DNA from: Rhodobacteraceae bacterium 63075
GTDB taxonomy: Bacteria > Pseudomonadota > Alphaproteobacteria > Rhodobacterales > Rhodobacteraceae
Reading direction: 5' to 3'
NCBI GenBank assembly: GCA_003417655.1
Contig: QVMW01000010.1
Coordinates: 1 to 64,000, forward strand
DNA: 64,000 nt
Part shown: one piece after another, positions 16,653-26,002 of the stretch
Numbering within the stretch: position 1 is the stretch's first letter
How the letters are laid out: the number at the start of each line of letters is the position of its first letter
Made by a program: the position numbers and the translations under genes
Notes under the pieces: model-generated
The model's input: the letters and a program-made list of their open reading frames with translations, nothing else
Databases searched by the model: none
Told to the model about the DNA's origin: nothing

Positions 16653-17669
16653 ATGATCCATAAGAATTGGCAAGAATTGATCAAACCGACACAGCTTGAC
16701 GTGAAACCGGGCAACGAACCGGGCCGTCAGGCAACGCTGACGGCGGAGCCGCTCGAGCGCGGTTTCGGCCTCACGCTTGGCAACGCGCTTCGCCGCGTTC
16801 TGATGAGCTCGCTGCAAGGCGCGGCGATCACCTCGGTTCAGATCGACAACGTGCTGCACGAGTTCTCGAGCGTCGCGGGTGTGCGTGAAGACGTCACCGA
16901 CATCGTTCTCAACCTCAAGGGTGTCTCGGTGCGCATGGACGTGGAAGGGCCCAAGCGCCTCGCCATCAATGCCAAGGGGCCCGGCGTCGTCACGGCAGGC
17001 GACATCTCCGACAGCGCGGGCATCGAGATCCTCAACCGCGATCATGTCATCTGTCACCTCGACGATGGCGCGGATGTCTACATGGAGCTGACGGTCAACA
17101 CCGGCAAGGGCTATGTGGCTGCCGAGAAGAACAAGCCGGAAGATGCGCCCATCGGCCTCATCCCGATCGATGCGATCTATTCGCCCGTCAAGCGCGTGAG
17201 CTACGATGTGCAGCCGACGCGGGAAGGCCAGGTTCTCGACTATGACAAGCTGACCATGAAGGTCGAAACCGACGGCTCCGTCACGCCGGACGATGCGATC
17301 GCCTATGCGGCGCGTATCCTGCAAGACCAGCTTTCGATCTTCGTCAACTTCGACGAGCCCGAATCCGCTGGCCGCCAGGAAGAGGATGACGGTCTCGAGT
17401 TCAACCCGCTTCTGCTCAAGAAAGTGGATGAGCTGGAGCTTTCGGTTCGCTCCGCCAACTGCCTCAAGAACGACAACATCGTCTATATCGGGGATCTGAT
17501 CCAGAAAACCGAGGCCGAGATGCTGCGCACGCCGAACTTCGGCCGCAAGTCGCTCAACGAGATCAAGGAAGTGCTTTCGGGCATGGGCCTGCATCTCGGT
17601 ATGGATGTCGAGGACTGGCCGCCGGACAACATCGAAGAGCTGGCCAAGAAATTCGAAGACGCGTTCTGA
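16653..17669 (+). CDS. rpoA: RNA polymerase alpha subunit
   Basis: RpoA (338 residues) dimerises to nucleate RNA polymerase assembly, and its C-terminal domain contacts UP elements and activators. The N-terminal domain with [18 protein letters not shown] and the C-terminal domain with [27 protein letters not shown] are complete. The frame is open from 16617, but GGAGGGACGC and the family start [12 protein letters not shown] place the ATG at 16653. Confidence 0.98.
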   Translation: MIHKNWQELIKPTQLDVKPGNEPGRQATLTAEPLERGFGLTLGNALRRVLMSSLQGAAITSVQIDNVLHEFSSVAGVREDVTDIVLNLKGVSVRMDVEGPKRLAINAKGPGVVTAGDISDSAGIEILNRDHVICHLDDGADVYMELTVNTGKGYVAAEKNKPEDAPIGLIPIDAIYSPVKRVSYDVQPTREGQVLDYDKLTMKVETDGSVTPDDAIAYAARILQDQLSIFVNFDEPESAGRQEEDDGLEFNPLLLKKVDELELSVRSANCLKNDNIVYIGDLIQKTEAEMLRTPNFGRKSLNEIKEVLSGMGLHLGMDVEDWPPDNIEELAKKFEDAF

Positions 17670-17798
17670 GCGCGTCTTCGTCAATGCCCGCTTGAAGGCG
17701 GGGACAGCAGGGCAGATGCCCCAAGGAGAGTCGCTGACACGCATCGGCGGCCGGACAAAGCAAAACAGCCCGTAGAGGGCATATTAGGAGACTGAACA

Positions 17799-18218
17799 AT
17801 GCGTCACGCTAAAGGCTATCGCCGCCTCAACCGCACCCATGAGCACCGAAAGGCGCTCTTCTCGAACATGGCCGGCTCGCTCATCGAGCATGAGCAGATC
17901 AAGACGACCCTGCCGAAAGCCAAGGAACTGCGCCCGATCGTGGAAAAGCTCATCACGCTCGGCAAGCGCGGTGACGTGCATGCGCGCCGCCAAGCAGCTG
18001 CGCAACTCAAGCAGGACAAGGACGTTGCGAAGCTCTTCGACGTACTCGGACCGCGTTTCAAGGAGCGTCAGGGCGGATATGTGCGGATCGTCAAGGCGGG
18101 GTTCCGCTATGGTGACATGGCACCCATGGCGATCATCGAGTTCGTGGATCGCGACGTTGATGCCAAGGGCGCAGCCGACAAGGCCCGCCTCGAAGCCGAG
18201 GAAGCCGCCGAAGAGTAA
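17799..18218 (+). CDS. rplQ: 50S ribosomal protein L17
   Basis: L17 (139 residues) is a 50S protein located near the exit tunnel. [24 protein letters not shown] is the standard start, and an AGGAG site lies eight bases upstream. About 130 bases, including a CCCGC/GCGGG hairpin, separate it from rpoA. It is the last gene of the alpha operon. Confidence 0.98.
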   Translation: MRHAKGYRRLNRTHEHRKALFSNMAGSLIEHEQIKTTLPKAKELRPIVEKLITLGKRGDVHARRQAAAQLKQDKDVAKLFDVLGPRFKERQGGYVRIVKAGFRYGDMAPMAIIEFVDRDVDAKGAADKARLEAEEAAEE

Positions 18219-18244
18219 GCTCTTGCGCGAAGAAGAATGAGAAC

Positions 18245-18276
18245 AGGCCGCCCGGATCAACCGGAGCGGCCTTTTT
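18245..18276 (+). terminator. Rho-independent terminator after rplQ
   Basis: A 7-bp stem (18245-18251 with 18266-18272), extended inside by CCGG/CCGG, is followed by TTTTT. It ends the ribosomal cluster and faces the converging host-attachment gene. Confidence 0.85.
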
Positions 18277-18297
18277 CAAGACTGACGAGCGACTGGC

Positions 18298-18753
18298 TCA
18301 GGCCCCGTCCATCTCCGCCTTCACGATTTTCTCGATCTTCGGCGGCGGATGATTTGTCAGGGTTTTCGGGATTTCGAAGACGATCCTCTTCTCGACTTCC
18401 TGGTGCATCTTTTCGCGCATCTCTCCCAGGATCGCGGGCGCGGCGACAAGCACGAGATGTTCGAAGGCACCGGTATGCGCCTCCTCATAGAGCTTGGCGG
18501 CCAGATCCGCAGCGAAGCGATCCTGCTCCAACTCATGAAAATCCGTGTCTTCCACCGCTGAGCGCTGCTGGACACCGGTGTCTTGCATGCGTCCCGCCTT
18601 GCTCGTCTTTTGTTCGCGATTGGGTGGATTGTCCTGCTCCATTTCCGTGAGCAGTTCGAAATTCGGATTCTCGTGATCTGTCAGGTTCCTGAAGATAAGA
18701 GCTTTCTCACCATCGGCCACGACCACCCATGTGCCTTGCTTCAGCTCACTCAT
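18298..18753 (-). CDS. Host-attachment family protein
   Basis: The 151-residue protein matches the Host_attach family (PF10116), named after an Agrobacterium plant-attachment gene; its biochemical role is unknown. The N-terminal TWVVVADGEKALIFRN strand-rich segment and the FEHLVLVAAPAILGEMREKM region resemble the eRF1/Pelota-like fold suggested for this family. It has no signal peptide. Its start overlaps the stop of the small upstream gene by four bases, so the two are co-translated. Name and function should be kept apart: attachment is not supported by anything visible here. Confidence 0.78.
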   Translation of the reverse strand: MSELKQGTWVVVADGEKALIFRNLTDHENPNFELLTEMEQDNPPNREQKTSKAGRMQDTGVQQRSAVEDTDFHELEQDRFAADLAAKLYEEAHTGAFEHLVLVAAPAILGEMREKMHQEVEKRIVFEIPKTLTNHPPPKIEKIVKAEMDGA

Positions 18754-18986
18754 TTAGATGTGCCTCCCTTGCCAGTCTCTTTCGTGTCGTCATCTTCGAG
18801 GTCGTCGGATTTGTGCACGCGCGTTGCGCCGGGACGGTCCTGCTCGGCGTGCTTGAGCTCATCACGCGTGCCGACCTTGCGCTCCAGTCCGCCATCGGCA
18901 CGGCCTTGTTGATCGGGCGTCTTTTCGTCGGGTTTGTAGTTTTCGGTTTCGCGTTTGCCGTCGTTGGAACGATGTCTTTCGGACAT
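18750..18986 (-). CDS. Small hydrophilic protein, unknown function
   Basis: The 78-residue product starts MSERHRSNDGKRETEN and is almost wholly charged or polar (Lys, Asp, Glu, Arg, Gly), so it is probably disordered. I do not recognise it. GAGGAGGATCTC gives a very strong ribosome binding site at 18986; the longer frame to 19019 is unlikely. It overlaps the host-attachment family gene by four bases (ATGA). Such hydrophilic small proteins are often stress-induced, but that is only inference. Confidence 0.7.
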   Translation of the reverse strand: MSERHRSNDGKRETENYKPDEKTPDQQGRADGGLERKVGTRDELKHAEQDRPGATRVHKSDDLEDDDTKETGKGGTSK

Positions 18987-19105
18987 GAGATCCTCCTCGA
19001 TCAGTACTTTCCATGTCAACGTCTGCGCGCCCGAGTGGTTCCCTCGCCTGTGGCTTGCATTTCTGTTGTCCCAGGCGCATATCGGGACAAAAGGGGATTT
19101 TGCTC

Positions 19106-20488
19106 ATGCCGCGCATCCTGTCTTTCGTGCTGGTTTCCCTGCTCGCCGTGTCGGTGCAGGCCCAAACGCGGGTTCCGCAATGGCAATCCGAAATCACCTT
19201 GGGCTTCGCGCCTCTCGTCAGGCAAGCAGCGCCCGCAGTCGCAAATATCTACGCCAAGCGCGTGGTGCAGACCCGGTCCAGCCCGTTTCAGGGTGATCCG
19301 TTTTTCGAAGACATGTTCCGCGGTTTCGGCAAGGCGCAGCCGCGCGTTCAGAACTCGTTGGGCTCGGGCGTGATCCTGTCTGCGGATGGCTATGTCGTTT
19401 CAAATTATCACGTTGTCGGCGAGGCGACGGATATTCGCGTCGTTCTCAATGACCGGCGCGAGTTTGCCGCGCGGGTCGTCCTGGCGGATGAGCAGAGCGA
19501 CCTGGCTTTGCTACGGCTCGAAGACGCGCAGAACATGCCGCATCTGGACTTGCGCGACAGCGATACCGTCGAGGTCGGGGAGCTTGTGCTGGCGATCGGC
19601 AACCCCTTCGGCGTCGGCCAGACGGTTTCCTCGGGGATTGTCTCGGGCCTCGCGCGCTCCGGCGGCGCGATGGGCACGGCGCGGGGCTATTTCATCCAGA
19701 CCGATGCACCGATCAACCCGGGAAACTCGGGCGGCGCTCTGATTGACGTGAACGGCGCGCTTGTCGGTGTGAACACCCGGATCGTGAGCCGCTCGGGCGG
19801 CTCAAACGGGATCGGCTTTGCCATCCCGGCAAAGCTGGTGGCCGAGTTTCTGGCCCAGGCGAATGCGGGCAATTCCGAGTTCGAACGGCCCTGGGCGGGG
19901 ATGAACGGGCAGGCCGTCACCTCCGATCTGGCCGAAAGCCTCGGGCTGGGGATACCGGGAGGGATCATCATCTCCGAGCTGCACGATGTCAGCCCCTTCA
20001 AGAAGGCGGGATTGAAGCCTGGCGATGTCATCCTTTCAATCGACGGTCATCCCGTGAACACTCCGTCGGAGATGATTTTCCGCATGACTGTGACGGGCCT
20101 TGGCAATCAGGCGCGTGTCGAGTTCTTCCGTGCGGGCGAAACTGATTACCGGAAAGCCAGGCTTCTGGCCGCGCCGGAAGATCCGCCGCGGCAGGCGGTG
20201 ACGACGGGGCGCGACACGCCTGTTCCGCAGGTGCGCTTGTCGAACGTCAACCCTGCGGTTCTTGCCGAATATGCTCTGCCGCTGGGCTCGGACGGTGTCA
20301 TCGTGACCGAACCCGGCCCGCTCGGAGCGCGCGCGGGTCTGCGCGCGGGCGACGTGATACGCGAGGTCAACGGCAACAGGGTGTCGGACACGGGCGAGGC
20401 GCTCAGGTTGCTGCAAGCCTCGGGCCGCTGGGTCAGGCTCGATATCGTCCGGTCGGGGCGCCCGCTCAGCCTCAGTTTCAGGTTCTGA
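19106..20488 (+). CDS. DegP/HtrA-type periplasmic serine protease
   Basis: The 460-residue protein has a signal peptide (residues 1-20, SVQAQ), a trypsin-like domain with the triad H102 (NYHVV), D132 (SDLALL) and S208 (NPGNSGGAL), and two PDZ domains (about 275-360 and 370-455). It degrades or refolds misfolded envelope proteins. AAGGGG lies 9-10 bases before the chosen ATG; an earlier in-frame ATG at 19013 would add a non-signal-like extension. It is three bases upstream of rarA. It could be called degP, degQ or mucD; sequence alone does not decide. Confidence 0.93.
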   Translation: MPRILSFVLVSLLAVSVQAQTRVPQWQSEITLGFAPLVRQAAPAVANIYAKRVVQTRSSPFQGDPFFEDMFRGFGKAQPRVQNSLGSGVILSADGYVVSNYHVVGEATDIRVVLNDRREFAARVVLADEQSDLALLRLEDAQNMPHLDLRDSDTVEVGELVLAIGNPFGVGQTVSSGIVSGLARSGGAMGTARGYFIQTDAPINPGNSGGALIDVNGALVGVNTRIVSRSGGSNGIGFAIPAKLVAEFLAQANAGNSEFERPWAGMNGQAVTSDLAESLGLGIPGGIIISELHDVSPFKKAGLKPGDVILSIDGHPVNTPSEMIFRMTVTGLGNQARVEFFRAGETDYRKARLLAAPEDPPRQAVTTGRDTPVPQVRLSNVNPAVLAEYALPLGSDGVIVTEPGPLGARAGLRAGDVIREVNGNRVSDTGEALRLLQASGRWVRLDIVRSGRPLSLSFRF

Positions 20489-20491
20489 CCG

Positions 20492-21820
20492 ATGGCCGAT
20501 CTCTTCGATACCGGTCAGAACAAGGAAGAGCAGGGTTCCAAGGGGCCACGCCCTCTTGCAGACAGGCTCCGCCCGCGCAGCCTATCGGAGGTGATCGGGC
20601 AGGACCAGGTCCTCGGGGTGGATGGGCCGCTGGGCGTGATGCTGGCCTCCGGCGCGCTATCGTCGCTCGTCTTCTGGGGGCCACCGGGCGTTGGCAAGAC
20701 GACCATCGCGCGGCTTCTGGCAAAGGAGACCGATCTGCATTTCGTCCAGGTCAGCGCGATCTTCACAGGCGTGGCCGACCTCAAGAAGGTCTTCGATGCG
20801 GCCAAGCACCGCCACGCCAACGGGCAGGGCACCTTGCTCTTCGTCGACGAGATTCACCGCTTCAACAAGGCGCAACAGGATGGCTTTCTGCCGCACATGG
20901 AGGACGGCACGATCCTTCTGGTCGGCGCGACGACGGAGAACCCGAGCTTCGAGCTCAATGCCGCGCTTCTGAGCCGCGCGCAGGTGCTCGTGCTGGAGCG
21001 GCTCGACCTGTCTGATCTCGAGCTGCTCGCGCAGCGCGCAGAAAAGGAGCTGGGCCGCGCGCTTCCGCTCGACGGGCATGCCCGCGAGGCGCTTCTCGAG
21101 ATGGCCGATGGCGACGGGCGCGCCTTGCTCAACCTCATCGAGCAGGTCGCGACATGGCAGACCGAGGGCAAGCTGAACGCCGAAGACCTCGGCAAGCGGC
21201 TGATGCGGCGGGCGGCGAAATACGACAAGTCGGGCGATGAACATTACAACCTGATCTCCGCCCTGCAGAAGTCGGTGCGCGGCTCCGATCCGGACGCCGC
21301 GCTCTACTGGTTCGCCCGGATGCTGGACGGCGGGGAAGACCCGCGTTTTTTGGCGCGGCGGCTCACGCGGATGGCCGTCGAGGATATCGGGCTGGCGGAT
21401 GTGCAGGCGCAGGATGTCTGCCTGCAAAGCTGGCAGACCTACGAGCGGCTTGGCAGCCCCGAGGGCGAGCTGGCGCTGGCGCAGGCGGTGATCTACCTGG
21501 CCCTGGCCCCCAAGTCGAACGCTGCCTATGTCGCCTACAAGGGCGCGCGCAAAGCCGCGAAGGCCTCGGGCTCCGAACCCCCTCCCAAACATATCCTGAA
21601 TGCCCCGACAGGCCTCATGAAAGAGCAGGGCTACGGCGCGGATTATGCCTATGATCATGATGCGGAAGACGGGTTTTCGGGGCAGAACTACTTTCCGGAC
21701 GGCATGAGACGGCCCGTGCTCTACCATCCCGTCGAACGTGGCTTCGAGCGCGAGCTCAAGAAACGGGTCGACTGGTTCGCTAAGCTGCGCCTGCAGCGCG
21801 AGAAGGGCGGCAAAACTTGA
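20492..21820 (+). CDS. rarA: Replication-associated recombination protein A (MgsA/RarA AAA ATPase)
   Basis: RarA (442 residues) is a clamp-loader-like AAA+ ATPase that acts at stalled replication forks with SSB. Walker [10 protein letters not shown] (63-71), Walker [13 protein letters not shown] (115-126), the sensor motif [12 protein letters not shown], and the C-terminal MgsA-type domain with [14 protein letters not shown] and [10 protein letters not shown] are all visible. It follows the protease gene by three bases. Confidence 0.96.
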   Translation: MADLFDTGQNKEEQGSKGPRPLADRLRPRSLSEVIGQDQVLGVDGPLGVMLASGALSSLVFWGPPGVGKTTIARLLAKETDLHFVQVSAIFTGVADLKKVFDAAKHRHANGQGTLLFVDEIHRFNKAQQDGFLPHMEDGTILLVGATTENPSFELNAALLSRAQVLVLERLDLSDLELLAQRAEKELGRALPLDGHAREALLEMADGDGRALLNLIEQVATWQTEGKLNAEDLGKRLMRRAAKYDKSGDEHYNLISALQKSVRGSDPDAALYWFARMLDGGEDPRFLARRLTRMAVEDIGLADVQAQDVCLQSWQTYERLGSPEGELALAQAVIYLALAPKSNAAYVAYKGARKAAKASGSEPPPKHILNAPTGLMKEQGYGADYAYDHDAEDGFSGQNYFPDGMRRPVLYHPVERGFERELKKRVDWFAKLRLQREKGGKT

Positions 21821-21851
21821 CATCTCCCCCGCGTGCTGAGACAGGAGCGCC

Positions 21852-22229
21852 ATGCTGACAACACTTTTTCAGGTTGCCCTCGGTGGGGCCATGGGCGCAA
21901 GCGCGCGCTACCTCGTGGGGCTGGGGGCCGTGCGCGTCATCGGGCATGGATTTCCCTGGGGAACGCTGGTGGTCAACGTGATCGGCTCGCTCGCCATTGG
22001 GGCGCTCGTCGTCTTTCTGGCTCACAAGGACGGGGCGCGCCTTACGCCCTTTCTCGTGACAGGTGTGCTCGGAGGCTTCACCACATTTTCGGCGTTCTCG
22101 CTGGATGCGGTCACGCTCTATGAGCGCGGGCAGGTGGGTGCGGCGACTGTCTATGTGCTTGCCTCTGTGGGGGTCTCCATCGCGGCGCTCATCGCCGGGA
22201 TGGCTTTGATGCGGGGAACAATGCAATGA
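21852..22229 (+). CDS. crcB: Fluoride channel CrcB/Fluc
   Basis: The 125-residue protein has four membrane segments and the Fluc motifs GGAMGASARY (residues 11-20), GTLVVNVIGSLAIG, and GGFTTFSAFS. Fluc dimers export fluoride across the inner membrane. No fluoride riboswitch is apparent in the 31-base gap upstream. Its end overlaps the pseudouridine synthase start by four bases. Confidence 0.95.
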   Translation: MLTTLFQVALGGAMGASARYLVGLGAVRVIGHGFPWGTLVVNVIGSLAIGALVVFLAHKDGARLTPFLVTGVLGGFTTFSAFSLDAVTLYERGQVGAATVYVLASVGVSIAALIAGMALMRGTMQ

Positions 22230-23266
22230 GCCAGGTGCAACAGATCGACGTGGGCGATGACGAGGGCGATCAGCGGATCGACCGCTGGATGCGCAAGCGC
22301 TTCCCGCAGCTCAAGCAGGGACAGATCGAGAAGATGTGCCGCAAGGGCGAGCTGCGTGTCGATGGCGGGCGCGTGAAATCGAGCACGCGTGTCGAGACGG
22401 GGCAGACCGTCCGCGTGCCGCCCCTTCCGGATGCGCATGTCGCCTACGCCAAGGCCGAGGCGCGGGTGAGCGATGCGGATGCCAAGCTCATCCAGTCCTG
22501 CGTGATCTACCGCGACGACCAAGTCATCGCGATCAACAAGCCCGCCGGGCTGCCGACACAGGGCGGCTCGAAACAGGTGCGGCATGTGGACGGGCTCTCG
22601 GCGGCGTTGAAATTCGGGTTCGAGGAAAAGCCGCGCCTCGTGCACCGGCTCGACAAGGACACGTCCGGTGTCCTGCTACTGGCGCGAACGCGCGCGGCGG
22701 CGAAGGGGCTGACAGCCGCGATGCGGCACAAGGCCACGCGCAAGATCTACTGGGCCGTCGTGGCCGGTGTTCCGCGCCCCTATCTCGGGGAGATCCGCTA
22801 TGGTCTCGTGAAGGCCCCAGGCGGCGGCAAGGGGCAGGGCGAGAAGATGCATGTTGTGCATCCGCGCGACGTGGACCGCACCGAGGGGGCCAAGCGCGCC
22901 CTGACGCGCTATGCGACGCTCTACCGCGTTGCGGAAAGGGCCTCATGGGTCGCCATGGAGCCGATCACCGGCCGCACGCACCAGCTGCGCGCACATATGG
23001 CCGAGATCGGCCATCCCATCGCCGGGGACGGCAAGTATGGCGGCTCGGGGCAGGAGAATCTCGGCGATGGCTGGGGGGCCAAGCTGGGCGGGATCATCTC
23101 GGACAAGCTGCACCTGCACGCGCGGGAAATGCGCTTTGAACACCCGGTGACGCACGAGACAGTCACGGTGACGGCCCCTTTGCCCGAGCATATGGCGCAG
23201 ACCTTCGACACGCTTGGCTGGTCACCCGACCTGGCGGCGCATGATCCTTTCGAGGGGCTCTCATGA
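22226..23266 (+). CDS. rluC: RluC/RluD-type 23S rRNA pseudouridine synthase
   Basis: The 346-residue enzyme isomerises uridine in 23S rRNA. An S4 RNA-binding domain (about residues 15-65) precedes the RluA-type catalytic domain with HRLDKDTSGVLLLART; D143 is the catalytic aspartate. GRTHQLRAHMAEIGHPIAGD is the second signature. Overlaps with both neighbours by four bases indicate an operon crcB-rluC-HAD-ATP12. The target could be the RluC or RluD positions; assignment within the family is by overall similarity. Confidence 0.88.
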   Translation: MSQVQQIDVGDDEGDQRIDRWMRKRFPQLKQGQIEKMCRKGELRVDGGRVKSSTRVETGQTVRVPPLPDAHVAYAKAEARVSDADAKLIQSCVIYRDDQVIAINKPAGLPTQGGSKQVRHVDGLSAALKFGFEEKPRLVHRLDKDTSGVLLLARTRAAAKGLTAAMRHKATRKIYWAVVAGVPRPYLGEIRYGLVKAPGGGKGQGEKMHVVHPRDVDRTEGAKRALTRYATLYRVAERASWVAMEPITGRTHQLRAHMAEIGHPIAGDGKYGGSGQENLGDGWGAKLGGIISDKLHLHAREMRFEHPVTHETVTVTAPLPEHMAQTFDTLGWSPDLAAHDPFEGLS

Positions 23267-23934
23267 GAGTGGTGATCTTCGATGTCGATGGCACGCTGGT
23301 AGACAGCCAGGATGATATCTGCGCTGCGATGAACGCGACCTTCGGTTCGGCAGGACATCCACCACCGGCGGCTTCCGCAGTGCGCGCGATTGTCGGGCTA
23401 TCCTTGCCGGAGGCCATGCGGCGCCTGGCCCCCGATCTGGAGGCGGATCACCCCGAGTTGGTGGCAGGTTACAAGACCGCATATATGCGTCTTCGGGCCG
23501 AGCGCGGGGCGGCGCAGTCCAGCCCGCTCTTTCCCGGTGCGCGCGAGGCGCTCCAGTGGCTAAATGGTGAAGCAGAGACGCTTCTTGCCATCGCGACCGG
23601 AAAGTCCCGCCGGGGGCTGGACAAGTTGCTCGAAGGACATGAGCTGGCAGGATTGTTCGTCTCCGAGCAAGTGGCCGACCACCACCCGTCGAAACCGCAT
23701 CCTTCGATGCTCGAGGCGGTGCTTGCAGAGACGGGCGTGACGGCGAGCCGTGCCGTCATGGTCGGGGATACGGTTTTCGATATGGAAATGGCGCGTGCCG
23801 CGGGAATTGCAACCATCGGCGTGACCTGGGGATACCACGCGCCCGAGACGCTGGACGCCGACATGTTGATCAGCGATTTCGGCGCGCTCGAGCCGGCGGT
23901 GAACCAACTATTGAAGAATGAGACAGCGGCATGA
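23263..23934 (+). CDS. HAD-family hydrolase (phosphoglycolate phosphatase-like)
   Basis: The 223-residue protein has the HAD motifs: DVDGTLVDS with nucleophile D7 and acid D9, the AIATGKS motif II, a lysine in SKPHPSML, and GDTVFDMEMARAAG. A helical cap lies between residues 15 and 85. Phosphoglycolate phosphatase or a related sugar-phosphate phosphatase is the likeliest activity, but the substrate is not readable. It overlaps the genes on both sides by four bases. Confidence 0.88.
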   Translation: MRVVIFDVDGTLVDSQDDICAAMNATFGSAGHPPPAASAVRAIVGLSLPEAMRRLAPDLEADHPELVAGYKTAYMRLRAERGAAQSSPLFPGAREALQWLNGEAETLLAIATGKSRRGLDKLLEGHELAGLFVSEQVADHHPSKPHPSMLEAVLAETGVTASRAVMVGDTVFDMEMARAAGIATIGVTWGYHAPETLDADMLISDFGALEPAVNQLLKNETAA

Positions 23935-24656
23935 GCGAATGGGCGATCAAGAGGTTCTGGAAGAGCGCCGACTATCGGGAGACGGCAGACGGGTTTTCCA
24001 TCGAGCTTGATGGACGCCCCGTCAGGACGCCAGCGAGGAAGCGCCTGGTCGTTCCTACCGACAAGCTGGCACGCCGCATTTCAGAGGAATGGCAGGCCGT
24101 GGATGAAAAGATAGTCCCCGAGGTGATGCCCTGTACGCGTTCTGCCAACGCGGCGATCGACAAGGTGGCGATACAGCATGACGACGTCGCCGACATGGTC
24201 GCTGGTTATGCGGAGACGGATCTGCTGTGCTACCGGGCTGATTCTCCTGACGCGCTGGTGCGCCGGCAGGCAGAAGCCTGGGACGGTTTCCTCGACTGGG
24301 CCGCGCTGGAAAAGGGGCTTGAACTGAAGGCCGCGTCCGGCGTGATGCCCGTAAGCCAAAAACCCGATTCGCTCGCTGCGGCGCGAGCGTATACGAAGCG
24401 GCTATCGGCATTCGAATTGACGGCTTTTCATGACCTCGTCAGCCTGACAGGGTCTTTCATACTCGGCCTGGCAGCGGCCGAAGCCAAAGAATCGGCCGAA
24501 AAAATATGGGATATTTCGAGAATCGATGAGAACTGGCAGGAGCAACAGTGGGGCGCTGACGACGAAGCGAGCGATATTGCGGAGCGCAAACGGGAGCAAT
24601 TCAAGCATGCCTGCTCGTTTTTCTTTGACTGTCAACTTTCACCGGTCACGTCTTAA
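23931..24656 (+). CDS. ATP12-family F1-ATPase assembly chaperone
   Basis: The 241-residue protein resembles ATP12, which in mitochondria and alphaproteobacteria chaperones the F1 alpha subunit. The segments FSIELDGRPVRTPARKRLVVPT, DLLCYRADSP and LTAFHDLVSLTGSFILGLA are typical. It is the last gene of the crcB-rluC-HAD-ATP12 overlap chain. Its stop lies inside an inverted repeat (24652-24668). Confidence 0.9.
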   Translation: MSEWAIKRFWKSADYRETADGFSIELDGRPVRTPARKRLVVPTDKLARRISEEWQAVDEKIVPEVMPCTRSANAAIDKVAIQHDDVADMVAGYAETDLLCYRADSPDALVRRQAEAWDGFLDWAALEKGLELKAASGVMPVSQKPDSLAAARAYTKRLSAFELTAFHDLVSLTGSFILGLAAAEAKESAEKIWDISRIDENWQEQQWGADDEASDIAERKREQFKHACSFFFDCQLSPVTS

Positions 24657-24752
24657 CCTTAGGTTAAGCAAAGAGAATTTGCGCACAGGCGCGACATGTT
24701 TCTCCTTATGTATCACTTGACCTTTCGCGACAAATGCGAACAAACTTGTCGC
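24652..24752. promoter_or_regulatory. Inverted repeats upstream of bztA
   Basis: CTTAACC/GGTTAAG (24652-24658, 24662-24668, spacer TTA) overlaps the ATP12 stop codon. A second repeat, GCGACAA (24727-24733) with TTGTCGC (24746-24752), lies about 100 bases before bztA next to a TTGACC at 24718-24723. One or both may be operators or leader hairpins of the transporter operon. Confidence 0.4.
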
Positions 24753-24850
24753 CATTGGAGGCAATGCCTCCTAAAATCGCCCCGGCCTGTAACCGGGTTG
24801 GGAGAAACCGTCTGCTGAATAACAAGGCGGACAATCAGGAAGAGGTAAAC

Positions 24851-25870
24851 ATGAAAAAGACCATATTTCTTGGTGCACTGACAGTTGCCGGCCTCACCGC
24901 CGGTGCCGCTGCTGCTGCGACGCTTGACGACGTCAAGGCGCGCGGAAAGCTGAACTGTGGTGTGACCACCGGGCTTGTCGGCTTCGCCGCGCCCGACTCG
25001 AACGGCGAATGGAAGGGCTTCGACGTGGCGGTATGCCGCGCTGTAGCCGCCGCCGTGCTCGGAGATCCGACGGCTGTCGAATTCGTCCCGACGACCGGCA
25101 AGACACGCTTCACGGCGCTTGCCTCGGGCGAGGTCGACATGCTGGCCCGCAACACGACGTGGACCTTCACGCGCGACGTCGACCTGAAGTTCGAATTCAC
25201 CGGCATCAACTACTATGACGGTCAGGGCTTCATGGTTCCCAAGGACCTGGGTGTAAGCTCGGCGAAGGAGCTCGACGGTGCGACGGTCTGCATCCAGACC
25301 GGCACGACCACGGAGCTGAACCTTGCGGACTTCTTCCGCAAGAACAACATCAGCTACGAGCCGGTTCCGATCGAAACCAACGCCGAGGGCCAGCAGCAAT
25401 ACCTGGCCGGCGCCTGTGACACATACACGACCGACTCGTCCGGTCTCGCGGCCACGCGGGCCGCGTTCGAGAATCCCGGCGATCACGTGATCCTGCCGGA
25501 AATCGTGTCAAAGGAGCCGCTCGGTCCGCTCGTGCGCCACGGCGACAACGAGTGGGGCGATGTCGTTCGCTGGACGCTCAACTCGCTGGTCGCGGCGGAA
25601 GAGCTCGGCGTCACATCGGCCAATGTCGAGGAGCTCGCTTCGGCAGCCGGCGACAAGCCCGAGGTGAACCGCCTGCTCGGCACGGAAGGCAACCTGGGCG
25701 AACAGCTCGGCCTGCCCGCTGACTGGGCCGTCAAGGCCATCGCGGCCAACGGCAACTACGGAGAGATCTTCGAGAAGAACATCGGTGAAAGCACGCCGAT
25801 CGGTCTTGCTCGCGGTCTCAACGCACAGTGGACTGACGGCGGCCTGCTCTACTCGCCGCCCTTCCGCTAA
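24851..25870 (+). CDS. bztA: Glutamate/glutamine/aspartate/asparagine ABC transporter, binding protein
   Basis: The 339-residue periplasmic protein has a signal peptide (residues 1-22, GAAAAA) and a family 3 solute-binding fold; KARGKLNCGVTTGLVGFAAPD and GVSSAKELDGATVCIQTGTTTELNLADF are typical of BztA/AapJ. GAAGAGGTAAAC precedes the chosen ATG. It heads the four-gene bztABCD (aapJQMP) operon for broad L-amino-acid uptake. A terminator-like hairpin after it would allow excess binding protein over permease. Confidence 0.94.
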   Translation: MKKTIFLGALTVAGLTAGAAAAATLDDVKARGKLNCGVTTGLVGFAAPDSNGEWKGFDVAVCRAVAAAVLGDPTAVEFVPTTGKTRFTALASGEVDMLARNTTWTFTRDVDLKFEFTGINYYDGQGFMVPKDLGVSSAKELDGATVCIQTGTTTELNLADFFRKNNISYEPVPIETNAEGQQQYLAGACDTYTTDSSGLAATRAAFENPGDHVILPEIVSKEPLGPLVRHGDNEWGDVVRWTLNSLVAAEELGVTSANVEELASAAGDKPEVNRLLGTEGNLGEQLGLPADWAVKAIAANGNYGEIFEKNIGESTPIGLARGLNAQWTDGGLLYSPPFR

Positions 25871-25882
25871 GACCTGAAAGGG

Positions 25883-25912
25883 AAAGGGCGCAGGTCAAAC
25901 TGCGCCCTTTTC
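25883..25912 (+). terminator. Attenuator hairpin between bztA and bztB
   Basis: A perfect 11-bp stem (25883-25893 with 25900-25910), a 6-base loop and a run of T make an intrinsic terminator, probably partial because the permease genes have no clear promoter of their own. Confidence 0.8.
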
Positions 25913-26002
25913 GCTGGTAAGAACAAGAAACCGGTAACTTCTCGCGCAACGACGCGGCGAAAAAACAACCGAAGAGCCGGCCAGTAACAGGGACGTCCTT
26001 AG

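Noticed and set aside
21821-21851. Fluoride riboswitch before crcB
   Set aside because: Only 31 bases separate rarA and crcB, too few for the aptamer, and none of its conserved sequence is seen.
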